DNA of 64,000 nt, from NCBI GenBank assembly GCA_032158295.1, contig CM063253.1:3193001-3257000 (forward strand), read 5' to 3'. Shown one piece after another: positions 13,076 to 25,238 of this stretch (its first letter is position 1; each line of letters starts with the position of its first letter). The DNA comes from Pycnopodia helianthoides (Eukaryota; Echinodermata; Asteroidea; Forcipulatida; Asteriidae). The notes below the pieces were generated by a model, which ran no database searches, had not been told where the DNA came from, and worked only from the letters and a program-made list of their open reading frames with translations. Made by a program: the position numbers and the translations under genes.

Positions 13076-13273
13076 TAGAATCGACATCAACTGTCCGTTT
13101 TATATTGCTTTAAAGTTTGGGTGGACTTTCAGTCCGCCCGAATAATAATAATTTATGCCCATTAGGCTATACGCTCCAACAAAATCACAGCTATTTATTA
13201 TAAGTTTGTTCTGGTAATGAAACCAAGGATGCCTAAATAAGCGAACTTAATCACTGTAGCTTACGCAAAGTCT

Positions 13274-13860
13274 GTGAATGTTCGGTCTCCGCCACGATTG
13301 TGAGATCTTCGTAATGCTATAAAGGAAAGCATAACAATTGGAGCGTATGTCGAAATGGTCGATGACGTTGAGGACTAATAATTGATGAACATTGTCCAAA
13401 CCGAACTTCGTGGCCGATCGCATTGTTCCATTCCTTAGTATCGAAGTGAATGTTCCGTCTCCAGCACGATTGTGAGGTCTTGGATAATGCTATAAAAGGA
13501 AAGCATCCAAATTGACGCGGAGGTTATGTCGAAATGGTCGACGACAGTGAAGACGGTTTATAATGTAATTTAGTGACTAATAATTTATGAAAGTTGTCTA
13601 GCTAAATTGAGCTTCTTGGCCGATCGTATTGTTCCATTCCTTAGTATCGAAGACCGTGAACGTTCTGTGTCCGGCATGATTGTGCAGTTCTTGGATAATG
13701 CTATAAAATGAAAGCATCCAAATTGAAATGGTCGATGACGTTGAAGACGGTTTATAATGTAACCTAGTGACTAATAAGTGATGAAAGCTGTCTAAATCGA
13801 GCTTCTTGGCCGATCGTCTTCATTATGGTCTGTCTCCAGCAAGATTGTGAGTTCTTGGGA
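13274..13860 (+). repeat. Tandem repeat with approximately 160-220 bp units, about 3.3 copies
   Basis: Copies begin near 13274, 13447 and 13667, with a partial near 13829. Each has GTGAACGTTC.GTCTCC, CACGATTGTGAG, TAATGCTATAAA, GAAATGGTCGATGACGTTGA and TTCTTGGCCGATCG. Indels separate the copies. Confidence 0.8.
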
Positions 13861-14846
13861 ACTTTGGTCTTCAAAGGATGTAACCAGCCGTAGAGCATGA
13901 ACCAAATGACTTCGAATCTGCGGATGCTATTGCTTTATTTCATTTTGATGTTACTTTTCATAATCATTTTGAAAGTAAAAATGCTCAGTGCCATTTAAGT
14001 TCTTAAGTAACATATTAGTTGTTTAACGGTCCGTACATGCATCGCACAGCTGCCGTTCATGTGCTGAAGAATCACATACTTTACGCAAGCCGTATCCGAA
14101 ATGGCGGTTACGGCTTCGGCTACGACTGTTGCTATTGGTGTTCCTAAGGACGTCCTATACTTTAATGCATGATGACACAACAATCTAGCCGTAGCCGTAG
14201 CCGCCAAGTTCGGACTAGTCCCAGTCCCGTAGAGACGCGTATTCTATGGGCCGCAACCCAAAAAGAACTGAACAACTCAGTTGGGTCGCCCAACCTATCA
14301 GAAGCGCTACAAATTTATCGTGACACCTTTGATCATCCTGCGCAAGCAACTAAAGATTGCCTCACAATTAATTTATCACCAAAAACAGGGTATGTTTCCT
14401 TAACTTTTGTTATCAGTTCATTGCAATATTCAACCATGAAGGTAGAAAATAAATACTTCATGACTCAACTATACAATAAAAACAAACTGCGTCACTGAAA
14501 CATTTACTCCGGTGTAAGATAAGCCTGTTTTTATGACATTAGCTCTGCCAGCAGGGGGGTTCAGTCGGCCGGCGATAAGCCGGGTTGGTCGCTGTCAAGA
14601 GTGCCTGAATTTTTCATCGTGCCGCTGGCGTAAAAGTTTGTGGATCGCCTATATTGGCCGAATTATTTGTTGCAAAAATAAAATGTTCATATTAACTTGA
14701 CACTGGGGCTTACACCTGGAAATTCCAAGTTTGAATAAGGCATGTTTAATATGACGCCGTTCCCGAGCGGTCTTGAATTTTAGATGACCTTCTGGTCAAG
14801 TGCTATATGTGTTGAAGTTCATTGCGAGCTAGCCCAAGAAGATTCC
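13861..14846. other. Gene-free stretch apart from a foldback element
   Basis: A 109-codon frame at 14169-14498 starts inside the foldback arm and has no recognisable content. Confidence 0.45.
14085..14225. mobile_element. Foldback element with GCCGTAGCCG arms, copy 1
   Basis: CCGAAATGGCGGTTACGGCT pairs with the right arm AGCCGTAGCCGCCAAGTTCGG. The loop contains TACGACTGTTGCTA and ATGATGACA. Confidence 0.7.
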
Positions 14847-15240
14847 TTAAAGGCAAAGTATACCTTTTGTTTTTTGAACCGTTCGATTGTTTTAATCTTG
14901 TATTTGTAGATATGTACAATAAAACCAACCCGTGAAAATTCATTTCAAAAGGTGGTAGCGTATTTGAGATATCGCCAAAAATCGGCAGCGATTTTGTCCA
15001 CGCATGAAGAATAATCCCTAATAGGAATACACAATCTGAGAAACCTTTCTGACAGAAACGTTTCTCAGATTCAAATTTTGGGGGATAAAAACTGACATCT
15101 TTTTTCCCATATCCACGTTATTTTGAATTGAAATATCTCCATGCTTTATACTATCGAAAGTTGCTGTACTTCTAAACCAAGTTTTTACTGCCTTAAATTT
15201 TTAGAGTGATTACCAATCGTTTAGGCTACCTTCCCTTTAA
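14847..15240 (+). mobile_element. Foldback MITE family E, copy 1
   Basis: TTAA lies at both ends. It begins AGGCAAAGTATACC and contains GAACCGTTCGATTGTT, GAGATATCGCCAAAAATC and GAAGAATAATCC. It also contains a local inverted repeat CTGAGAAACCTTTCTGACAG..AACGTTTCTCAG. Confidence 0.75.
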
Positions 15241-15978
15241 TTTTTTTAAAAATAAAAACAAAATAAAGGTCGAGTCTTTGCAAGAATCTAAACGCTTTTA
15301 AAACATCAATCACACATTTCGGTTCCACGGGCGTATATACTCTGCAGCGTGCTGCGTTATCATATAGTAAAGCGGTCCGCTGGCAAAAATAAATGCTGGT
15401 TTAAAAAAACACCCGAGCACCAGTACAAATTCTCTCAAATTAGTGGTCCGGCTGGCTAGTTCAGTGTTTAGAAAAATCCTTATTTAATATGAAATATGGA
15501 CCAATGAGAAAGCTGACGGAGTATAGTGAAATGTCAAGACAACTAGGCCTAGTCCAGACGGCAAACCCTGGCACACAATAACTGAAAATTAGTTTTCTTG
15601 TACCGTATTTACTTCTTAATAGTACCAATAATCATACAGTATAACCCAATGTGGACCCGTACACTAATATTTTCTGCGGTAGCTGGTGCTAAATAAGTTG
15701 TTATCATTCCACCGAATTTGTTCATCGAACCTTTTTACAAGTTGCTACTGATGAAACGGATAAAACAAAATAGGGGAAAGACGGTGGAAATTGATATATC
15801 CACGGCGACACAAATCAAAATCTTTGAATCTATGAGTGGCTGATAGCAATAATGATAACAATTGGTTCTTATAATGCACTTATCCTTGTAGCAAGATCAA
15901 GGCGCTTTGCAACAGTGTCCTTGTTCATAATTTTAGATCATTCCTCTAACTCTGTCAACTCCCTCTGAGCATACCACC
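15241..15978. other. Gene-free stretch
   Basis: 15855-15920 has the texture of a SINE body (CAAGGCGCTTTGCAACAG) but too little to classify. Confidence 0.4.
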
Positions 15979-16155
15979 CAAGCTGCTAATTAATTAGCGA
16001 TATAAAGGGGCTAATCCAACACAATACTGTCTCAGACCTCGCATGTCCTCATTTACACACCTGGGTTAAGAGAAGCAAATAATGGCCGAGTGCCTTGCCC
16101 AAGGACACAAGTGTCATGACCGGGATTCGAACCCACACTCCGAGGATTCAATCAT
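15979..16155 (-). mobile_element. Second SINE body in tandem with the tRNA-Leu SINE
   Basis: It repeats the body and B-box end of 16171-16390 (CTCGCATGTCCTC, TGGCCGAGTGCCTTGCCC, ACCGGGATTCGAACCC). The tRNA 5' half is absent. Confidence 0.6.
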
Positions 16156-16170
16156 CTATATAGATACAAA

Positions 16171-16390
16171 CCCAAGCTGTTAACATTAGCGCTATTAAAG
16201 GGGGTAAATCCAGCACGATACTGTCTCAGCCCTCGCATGTCCTCATTTTACACACCTGGGTTAAGAGAAGCAAATAATGGCCGAGTGCCTTGCCCAAGGA
16301 CACACGTGTCATGACCGGGATTCGAACCCGCACACTCCGATGATTCAACCATCTTGAACTTGAGTCCAATGCAGCGAGACCGCTCGGCCA
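16171..16390 (-). mobile_element. tRNA-Leu-derived SINE, reverse orientation
   Basis: The reverse complement of 16311-16390 reads like a tRNA-Leu: TGGCCGAGCGGTCT A box, GGACTCAAG with a CAA anticodon, and GGGTTCGAATCCCGGTC B box. It runs into a shared SINE body with GTCCTTGGGCAAGGCACTCG. A SINE fits better than a gene because the body is present and repeated. Confidence 0.65.
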
Positions 16391-17530
16391 CAACACACAA
16401 ACAGACGAACAGACAAATCATATAACAGTTTGATTTATCCGACCAAAAAACGCACACTTCCCCCCCCCCAAAAAAAATGAAGAGCAAAGACCGTATAAAC
16501 AACATTCCAGATGGAAGGATTATAAAAACTCTCTGGTACATTGCAAGAAAAGAGTGTTGGCTGGCATCATGCAACCACCTCTCCGTGACATACACTCCCG
16601 ATCAATAACCCTTAGCATCTCTTTCCTGTTTCAAGATCTCATGTCTGGGGTGGGGGGGGGGGGTCGCTTCCTCCGTGTTAGCATGAAAACAGACACAGAA
16701 ATCCATTTGATTCCCTATTACCTCTCTATCGAGCAGATGAGTGCAAAGGTTAACTCACTTTCATTTCTTCATCTCGGATGCCCTTGAAGGTATACTTCTT
16801 GCAGTGGAATAATTATTGGAAAGGTTAAAATAACCGTTTGCGACGAGACGCGACTATACATTATAGAGGTATAGTGCGTGGGTTAGATCTGGGGGTTGCA
16901 AATAAAAATCGATCCAGTCTGGTTTGGATGTTCACTTAGTTTCTTTTATTCAATCATAGTGCGCACTTTTCTTTGATGGCCGTTGTTGCGAGTGTGTCAA
17001 GAGCTGAAGACTTCGCCGTCGGATGATCGGATTTAACGGCGGGGATTTAGGCGTCCCCTTTCTTCAGCTTATACTTGCCGATGAGTTTCAATCCAACATT
17101 TAAACCGTTATAATGCTAATCTACCTTCGACCATTAATTAAATACACTTGTTGTGATGTTAAACATCGAACAACTAGTATACCGCCGCAAGCCTACAGGG
17201 AGCATAAAAACCTATTAATTTAGGGTACGAATCCGGCGAAAAATCTTTGGATATGATATGCAATAAAGCATACAATTCCCCATGCTTCATGCATTTTGTT
17301 TTGGGGTACTTTAAAAACTGCAACTCCAAACAACATTATCAGGAGAGTTGGCTCCAACGGGATATCCACCCACTGAATTCACATAAACATTTTAGTGGTT
17401 GATGCTTTACCTGTACAACACCCACATGAAAAGAAATGCACTGTGGCTGACGGCATTTGAACAACAAAATCGGTTAAAGGCTTACAAGTTGCATCTTTTG
17501 TGATTATTTAACATCAAGTAACGCAAGTTA
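16391..17530. other. Gene-free stretch
   Basis: It contains a G run at about 16650-16663. No coding signal. Confidence 0.5.
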
Positions 17531-17715
17531 AGAGCGAGTTCGGATGGGCGACTAGAGTGACTAAACTAACCAGAAACAGTGTGAAAGTGTGTGACGTAGC
17601 TCTCGAATTTACTAGATCGACCATGCTCCAGTGCATGGTCGAGCTATAGTCAATCTTCCTGTGCTCTATGGTTTCTAGTAAGTCTAGTCACTAAAGTCGC
17701 CCACCCGAACTTGCT
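17531..17715. mobile_element. Foldback element of about 185 bp
   Basis: GAGCGAGTTCGGATGGGCGA at the left pairs with the right end TCGCCCACCCGAACTTGCTC. Pairing continues through AGTGACTA and TAGAAAC to a centre GACCATG-CTCCAGTG-CATGGTC. Confidence 0.75.
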
Positions 17716-18335
17716 CCATGGTGACACTATTTGCTTTGAAGACATCCTCGTTGTGTTCCCTGGGTGCAATAACAAATCATACACTACCGTTATATGCGTT
17801 ATCAAAGAGAGGGGGGGGGGGGGCAAGACTGTTTTATCCCTTCCAGCCTCAGTATGGTGACGTGGATAAAGAATGTGAGAGAGAGAAAAAAAAACAGGCA
17901 TTCACCATGTTGAGCCCATCACATTCGCCATCAGGCGCTTCCTCTCTGTGCCGATAATCCATCCAAACATTGCGGTACAGGGTAAAAAAAAAAAAAGCAA
18001 ACTGGGAAATGAATTCTTGTGTTCTTCATCCACCCCTTCCTATGCATCCCTTGCGCATAAGTTGAAGGCTATTTACTCTAAGATTACCAACGTCTCAAGG
18101 CAGAGCGACCCTAATCATACCATTAATCTATGGGGATTGCTTTTTAGCCAATTAGTGTATACCGACAAGGTTTTGATGACGTGCACGGCGGATAGAATAT
18201 ACTACAGCAAGGCTATGATAAATGGGACAGCGCTTTTAATTGGTGCTCTTTATAATTGCAGCAGAAATGTTCATAGAATCATTTCGTGAGCTCCGTAATT
18301 AAAGCTACAATAAAGCCCTAATATACAGAACAGCA
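17716..18335. other. Gene-free stretch
   Basis: It contains a G run at about 17810-17823 and an A run near 17982. The 113-codon frame at 17948-18289 shows no recognisable content. Confidence 0.45.
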
Positions 18336-18815
18336 GAGATCTCTATTTAAAATTTGGGTTCTTGAAAAATGAAGAAGAAAATAAAAATCCAAACCACCTG
18401 CTCAAAACGCAAATGGATACAAACCTCATAAAGACCAGAATAGAGGTCTCTATTTAAATTGGGATTATCTTGAAAAATGAAAAAGAAAACCCTAGACCAC
18501 CCAAATAACACGCTTATAAAAAATCTCTTGAAGACACAGAATACAGATCTCTATTTAACTTTGGATTATCTTGAAAAATGAAGAAGAAAACCACCCGCAC
18601 AAAACGCTAATATACAAACCACATGAAGACCAGAATAAAGGTCTCTATTAAAATTTGGATTATCTTGAAAATTAAAAAAGAAAACCCTATTAAACCACCC
18701 ACACAAAACGCTTATTGAAGACACAGAATAGAGACCTCTATTTAAATTTGGATTATCTTGAAGAATGACCGTATAAAGAAAAGAACCAAACCAGAACCAC
18801 ATACACAAAATGCAA
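18336..18815 (+). repeat. Tandem repeat with approximately 95-105 bp units, about 5 copies
   Basis: Units start at the (A/G)G(A/G)TCTCTATTTAAA motif near 18336, 18446, 18546, 18640 and 18735. They contain GATTATCTTGAAAAATGAAG and CCACCCACACAAAACGC. Confidence 0.75.
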
Positions 18816-18886
18816 CAAAAAAAATATAATCGTGAACTGAGATAAACCCATACTCTGAAACAGAGATAGGCCTATTAATATAAAAC

Positions 18887-19274
18887 TTAAAGAAACATTA
18901 CAGAATCGGTTTTTGCTAACAAAACAGTTTCTGGCAGTGTAAGCACTTTATGTAATCCACCATATACATAAACTGACAAACCTGTAGGTTTGAGATTGAG
19001 ATTGCTTCTGTGACCTGGGTCACGAGAAAATAGTGAAAAAACGATTACACATTTGCATGAAATCATATAGATTCAACAAAATGAATAAAACACTCACTGA
19101 GCTATAAACTCCAATCGGAAAAAAATTAGTATTCATTTCTCATCAAATATGGCATTTCAGACAGAAATATTTCAAGGGATGTTTTCTACTATCACCATCA
19201 TTAGACCGTGTAAGTGTTATGTAAATCTGTGATCAAAAAGTATATTTTACAAGTTTTTTTCTTAGTGCCTTTAA
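18887..19274 (-). mobile_element. Foldback MITE family A, copy 3 (reverse orientation)
   Basis: The core matches the family in reverse complement. The right end has lost most of the terminal inverted repeat but still ends at TTTAA. Confidence 0.8.
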
Positions 19275-19934
19275 ATATAAAACTTAAATCTCAGGTTTTA
19301 ACACACAATACTTGAACGTTGATTTACCTCAATGTCCTATAGTATCGTAAATGTTAATTTATAAAGGAGCTGTCCTGCTTCTCCACAACTGGATAAAAAC
19401 CCCAATTAGACTGAACGATTGACCTATGTGATCTGAATGGCGCTCTCTGGCTTAATAGATGGGCGTTTCTACTGATCTAGAACGGTTGTCCTGCCCAATG
19501 TGAGGAGGGGGGGGGGGATTTATGCTTCTGTGACCGATATTAAACAATCTTCTACATCGGCAGGTTGAGGACGTAAACTCAAAGAGTCTTGAGAGTATAC
19601 ATGGTCCCCCATAAATCAACCCTTGATTGCTCCCAATTTCTGCAATTTCAGACTCGAGCTTAAAGATAATGTTTAGGTTCGTTTTTTTTTTACCCCCGGT
19701 ATAATGTATAGCACGACCGAATGTCGCAGTGACCTCACTGAATGTAATTCATGCATTCAAAACAAAAAATCGTCACTTTGTTGTTGCTAAAAGTGTGATA
19801 TAGAATAACAAGTGTGCATTTCCAATGAGGAATCTATACTTCTAGGGCTATAATAAGTATAGTCTTCCCTTTATTGGCCTAAATAAACCAACTTTGGTTC
19901 TTGTTAAGAATGTTACTTAATGGTAAGAGATTTG
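19275..19934. other. Gene-free stretch
   Basis: It contains a G run near 19506-19517. 20171-20573 also shows nothing specific. Confidence 0.5.
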
Positions 19935-20170
19935 CAAGATGACGCATATACCTCCCCCGGTATAATAAGCAGGACAGTTCTTTGCAGAACTAAGTAGTCT
20001 CCCGAATTCCCGAAATCTACTCCGCGGCAGTATAGAATAAATAGAAAGCCAAGTTCTCAAAGAACAACTCAACACAGCAAAGTAAATATATACACATGGT
20101 GTTAACCGCCAAACCGAATATATTATGATGCCTCGCCATGCAGATGCCTCGAAAACCCAAAGACACATAC
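19935..20170 (-). mobile_element. Repeat family D, copy 1
   Basis: The reverse-complement partner of 57641-57947, in the same block order. It contains a CCCGAATTCCCGAAATCTAC segment. Ends not defined. Confidence 0.6.
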
Positions 20171-20573
20171 CTCGTCTTTAAACTCGAATGAGCTCGCGTC
20201 CAAACGGTTTGCATGTGATTGTCGAACATAAGCCGAAGTCCCGAGCCCCAAGGCACCCATTGCTAGTTAACGCTCCCCGGATCCCCGCAGGGTTATTATT
20301 CGATCGCATGTAAGTTGATGCATCTAGACTACATACATCAGTCGTCCATACTTTATGCCGACTTATTTGATCACGTATCCATTTGTGTTATTACTAAGTT
20401 TAGCAGAGGGAAATATTTATTGGTTAACATGAAGTTTTTTCGAAGGCAAAGATAGCTTGAACAAATGCCGTAGGTGTATGTTTCGCATTCTCCAACTCAC
20501 AATTTATTGGCAACTGCACTTGTTAGATATTTATTTCTCACAGATTAAGTCAAATTAAAGCGTTTCTTAGCGT

Positions 20574-20964
20574 TATAGGCAAAGTATACCTTTGGTTTTT
20601 GGAACCGTTCGATTGTTCTAATCCTATAAGAATGTAGACATATTACAATAAAATTATCTGTGAACGTTTCATTTAAAAAGGTATTAGCATTTTTGAGATA
20701 TCGTCAAAAATCTGGAGCGGTTATGTCCACGCAGGAAGAATAATCCGTAATTGGAACACACAATCTGAGAAACGTTTCATGCAAAAGAACGTTTCTCTGA
20801 TTACAATGTTTTTTTGACTCCCTCTCTCTTAAACCACATTCCTTAGAAGGGAATCGTTTCTCAATATGTTATAACATGACCAACAGCTGCAGTGATTCTT
20901 ACCAAGTCGGTTTTCACGGCCATCAATTTTTGGAGTAATCACAAAGGGTATACCCGCCCTTTAA
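20574..20964 (+). mobile_element. Foldback MITE family E, copy 2
   Basis: It matches copy 1 through GAACCGTTCGATTGTTCTAA and TGTCCACGCAGGAAGAATAA, and ends at GGGTATACCCGCCCTTTAA. Its final TTAA is shared with family A copy 4. Confidence 0.75.
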
Positions 20965-21355
20965 AGGAATATTACAGAATTGGTAAGAAAAAAAACTTGT
21001 AAAATATACTTCTTGATCACAGATTTACATAAAACTTACACGGTCTAATGATGATGATAGTAGAAAACATCCCTTGAAATATTTCTGTCTGAAATGCCAT
21101 GTTTGATGAGAAATGATTAAACTAATTTTCCGATTGGAGTTTATCGCTCAGTGAGCGTTTTATTCATTTGTTGAATCTATATGATTTCATGCAAATGTGT
21201 AATCGGTTTTTCACTATTTTCTCGTGACCCAGATGGCCGATCGATCTCAAACTTCTACAGGTTTGTCCGTTTATGTATATGATGGATTACATAAAGTGCT
21301 TACACTGCCAGCAACTGTTTTGTTAGCAAAAAACAATTCTGTAATGTTCCTTTAA
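20961..21355 (+). mobile_element. Foldback MITE family A, copy 4
   Basis: A complete copy. Its left TTAA is also the terminal TTAA of a family E element (20574-20964), so the two abut directly. Confidence 0.85.
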
Positions 21356-21684
21356 AGTCCTCGTAAAAAGACAAAATTTAAACACAGCACACGTGAATTT
21401 TATAAAGCTTCCCAGACTGAAGTTATTCACATCTACAGCAGCCATGATTGTTATCATTGAGTCGTTGAAGAAGAAGCTTTCGAGACCTGTCATGGTGGTT
21501 GTTTGTTTTCTCCATTTAACCCTCTCGCGAAGCCTCGATGCTCTTTCTTGTACAAATCATCCAATTTCTCTCATACGATTATTACCTCACCCATCCTACG
21601 TGACGGGATTGTAAGGACGTCAGTAGCTCGTCAGAGAGAGAGAAACTGAGCAACTGGTTGAGTGTGAATGCATGCTATGAATAC

Positions 21685-22054
21685 TTAAAGGGACATTACA
21701 GAATTGGTAAGAAAAACATTTGTAAAAATAAACTTTTTGATCACAGATTTACATAACACTTACACGGTCTAATGATGATGATAGTAGAAAACATCCCCTG
21801 AAATATTTCTGTCTGAAATGCCATATTTGATGAGAAATGAATAAACCAATTTTCCGATTGGAGTTTTTGTTGAATCTATATGATTTCATGCAAATGTGTA
21901 ATCGGTTTTTCACTATTTTCTCGTGACCCAGATGGCCGATCAATCTCAAACTTCTACAGGTTTGTCAGTTTATGTATATGGTGGATTACATAAAGTGCTT
22001 ACACTGACAGCAACTGTTTTGTTAGCAAAACCCAATTCTGTAATGTTCCTTTAA
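21685..22054 (+). mobile_element. Foldback MITE family A, copy 5
   Basis: A complete-ended copy with TTAA at both ends and an internal deletion of about 25 bases that removes the GCTCAGTGAGCG core. Confidence 0.85.
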
Positions 22055-22329
22055 AAAGAACATAAACATGAGTTAAATTTACATTATGCTGGGGGGTTCG
22101 ATACTGTCGTCTCGCCTCTGGAGATAATTTCGACGTCGAAGCTCAAGACCATAATAATATTTGTCTCACGTTTTGTGAGAAGAGAAAAATATTCCTCAAT
22201 GCTAATTCAAGGGCAGAGTCACCACTTTGTATTTTGGATTTACATTGCTCAGTAGGCCTAATAATAGCTGAATTATTCGATGAATTCAATTCGGCAAATC
22301 AATCTACTCTTAGAAAGTACGGAGCCTCT

Positions 22330-22600
22330 AAAGGGACATTATGATGAAAACAGATTCACAGGTATACCAAGAAATAATTTGAGCTCTTTATTGCAAGTGT
22401 GCACTCAAATCATTTCGTTCACTCAAAATCATTTCGTGCACTCGAAATTAATTATTTCGAACGCTCGAAATCACTTTGTGTGCTGGAAACTATTTCGTGC
22501 TTACAAAATGATTTCAAGCGCACGAAATTCTCGAGTGCACGAAATAAAGAACTAAAAATGTTTCTTGGTACGTGAATTTGTTTTAATCATTATGAAAGCA
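22330..22600. mobile_element. Foldback element with approximately 50-bp inverted ends
   Basis: CATTATGATGAAAACAGATT..CCAAGAAATAATTTGAGCTC at the left pairs with the reverse complement of the right end (TTCTTGGTACGTGAATTTG..TTATG). The middle is a run of CGAAAT/ATTTCG motifs in both orientations. Confidence 0.65.
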
Positions 22601-22887
22601 TTTCAGAGAGTATACAAGTTGAGGGAAGGGACTGTGCAAGTTTATGGCTCCAACGCGCATTGCTTAATCGTGCGCAAGGAAACCAAATTCTCACACTTTA
22701 ACGGGTCCCAACATTAGAACACGCGAGACTTGCAGACTATTCACGAATAGCATCATGCTATTTCCAATCGATTTGCATAGACAGCACACCGAATAAAATA
22801 TAATTTCTGCGCAATTGGTTTTTGATATGTCACATTAATTTCTTTCAACATCAGAAAGTAAAAAAAAAATCTAATTTGTTTTAGGAA

Positions 22888-23235
22888 AAAGGCAGGGTAT
22901 TTTTTTTAGTAACTGTCAAAGATTATATCTACATAATAACGAACCTGTGCAATTTTGGGCTCAATTGGTCATTGGAGTTGCAAGAAAATAATGAAAGAAA
23001 AACACCCATGTTGCATAGAATTGTGTACTTTCAAATGCCTGAGAATGCCTGAAGCCTTTCTCAGATTCAAATATTTTAGTGAGAATTACCTCTTTCTTAA
23101 AAACTCCATGACTTCAGAGGGAGTCGTTTCTCACAATGTCTTATACTATCAGCAGCTCTCAGGTGCTCCTTACCAAGTCAGTTTTATGGTAATGTATTTC
23201 TTGAGTAATAAAAAAAAAAGGATCCACTGCCTTTG
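22888..23235 (+). mobile_element. Foldback MITE family B, copy 5
   Basis: It shares the GTTGCAAGAAAATAATG and TATACTATCAGCAGCTCTC segments. Both terminal TTAA sites are degraded. Confidence 0.75.
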
Positions 23236-24651
23236 ATATACTCTAGATCTCAAAAATTTAGACTAAGATTACGATCATCCGAAAACATGGCTGAATTAAT
23301 AAAAAAGAAACAGCACAACAACAATGTTGGCTAGCCTACTATCAGCATTGGCCATGCCTCAACGACATGAAGCCTTTCTGTATTGACGGATATTGACCGC
23401 CTTGAATACTCCTTAAGTCTAAATTAGATCGAGTTAATATTAATGCCACGGAACACTCTGATGTCTATCGTCAGACTCATCCCAAGTCCATCACAAGAAC
23501 TTTACATATCTCCACATCAAAAATACATACGTTCGATGCTGTTAACCTTTGCATAAAGTGTGTCGTATAACAGCTCCATGCAGCAACCCCCCCTCCACCC
23601 AGCCCCCCACGACGTGATCACAAACCGTAGAAGTACAGTGGTGTCAAATTTCATCTAATCTTAAGAGATGCAGTCATAACTAATTATAATTTTAATTGAG
23701 AATTATATCACACGTGGCTCCATGACCAATGTTCTCATGAATTTCCACCATCCGGGAAGTCACTGACAGTGTGGACTTGAGTAAGAGTATATAATTTATA
23801 GCCATAATCTTCACACTGTGATCAAATGATAGCTTTGTGTGTAATCCGAGCGTTTTCGTCGGGTCAGAAATACCCCTAAGCCACCGTGGCCATTGTATAT
23901 CAAGTACTTAGGCCTTCTGCATGAGGTATTTTATTTGACTACGTTGGACAAAGAGACGGCAGTCTCATATGGATGGTTCTGCCTTTGTTATGAGCTTATA
24001 AATTAGCCAAGCAGCGATATTCTTGGATTTAATTTGAGATCAATCTGAGCTCAAATTTCTCAGAAAAAAAAAAGTTTCGTGTAAAGATTTGATTAAAGTC
24101 GTCAGCTCGAGGAATTTCCCATAGGGGTGTACAACGAAAATGTGTCTCTTGGAATTTAGTGTGAGGCAAGATTAAACATGCAGGGAGTACACGTGGGGTC
24201 AGTGCCCTGCCTCGCTATTTTAGCCTGTTACAATCTGTTTCCGTTTTTGACGTGAAATTGAAGAATGATTCCGAGGGACTGAGCTCACACCTGCCTGATG
24301 CAGTTTGATCAATCAAACTCAACTAAGTGCCCCAAACGCTCGTGCGGACTCTATAGCTCCTCGAGGTGATACAGCCGTGTCATGACGCTCACCGCGGCCC
24401 GGGTCTGCCCGGCAACTGAGCTCGGTACAACAACCTGACAACAAAGTACTCTCACCGTCCGAAAAGGGATGATTCATTATACATGATAGTTTCAGTTTGG
24501 TATAGTGAGTCAATCATTCAAACCATTTTTCATGTAGTTTTCAAAAAGCCTAGTTTTTTCAGGCAACTTCAATTCGAATTCGAGCGAGAATTCCTCGAAT
24601 ATGACTGCCCGTTCTGACAAAGGAATTATTTCTTGAGACGACTGGCCTTGC
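23236..24651. other. Gene-free stretch before the 34-bp array
   Basis: No coding frame of note and no repeat match that I can see. Confidence 0.5.
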
Positions 24652-25238
24652 CTCAAGGCACCACAAATATAGCAACGACTGGTGCCACAAGGTACCACAA
24701 ATACAGCAACGGCTGGTGCCACAAGGTACCACAAATACAGCAACGGCTGGTGCCACAAGGTACCACAACTGTAGCAACGGCTGGTGCCACAAGGTACCAC
24801 AACTATGGCAACGGCTGGTGCCACAAGGTACCACAACTATAGCAACAGCTGGTGCCACAAGGTACCACAAGTACCACAACTGTAGCAACGGCTGGTGCCA
24901 CAAGGTACCACAAATACAGCAACGGCTGGTGCCACAAGGTACCACAAATACAGCAACGGCTGGTGCCACAAGGTACCACAACTGTAGCAACGGCTGGTGG
25001 CACAAGGTACCACAACTGTAGCAACGGCTGGTGCCACAAGGTACCACAACTATAGCAACGGCTGGTGCCACAATGTACCACAAATACAGCAAAGGCTGGT
25101 GCCACAAGGAACCACAAATACAGCAACGGCTGGTGCCACAAGGTACCACAATTATAACAACGGCTGGTGCCACAAGGTACCACAAATACAGCAACGGCTG
25201 GTGCCACAAGGTACCACAAATACGGCAACGGCTGGTGC
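24652..25238 (+). repeat. 34-bp minisatellite, about 17 copies
   Basis: The unit is close to GGTGCCACAAGGTACCACAA followed by (A/C)TA(C/T)AGCAACGGCT, with a GGTACC in nearly every copy. One unit has an extra GTACCACAA near 24870. Because 34 is not a multiple of three, any single open frame implies that all three frames on that strand are open. This produces long meaningless frames on both strands. Confidence 0.95.

Noticed and set aside
24652..25238. CRISPR-like regular repeats
   Set aside because: Units are contiguous, with no unique spacers. The context is eukaryotic.
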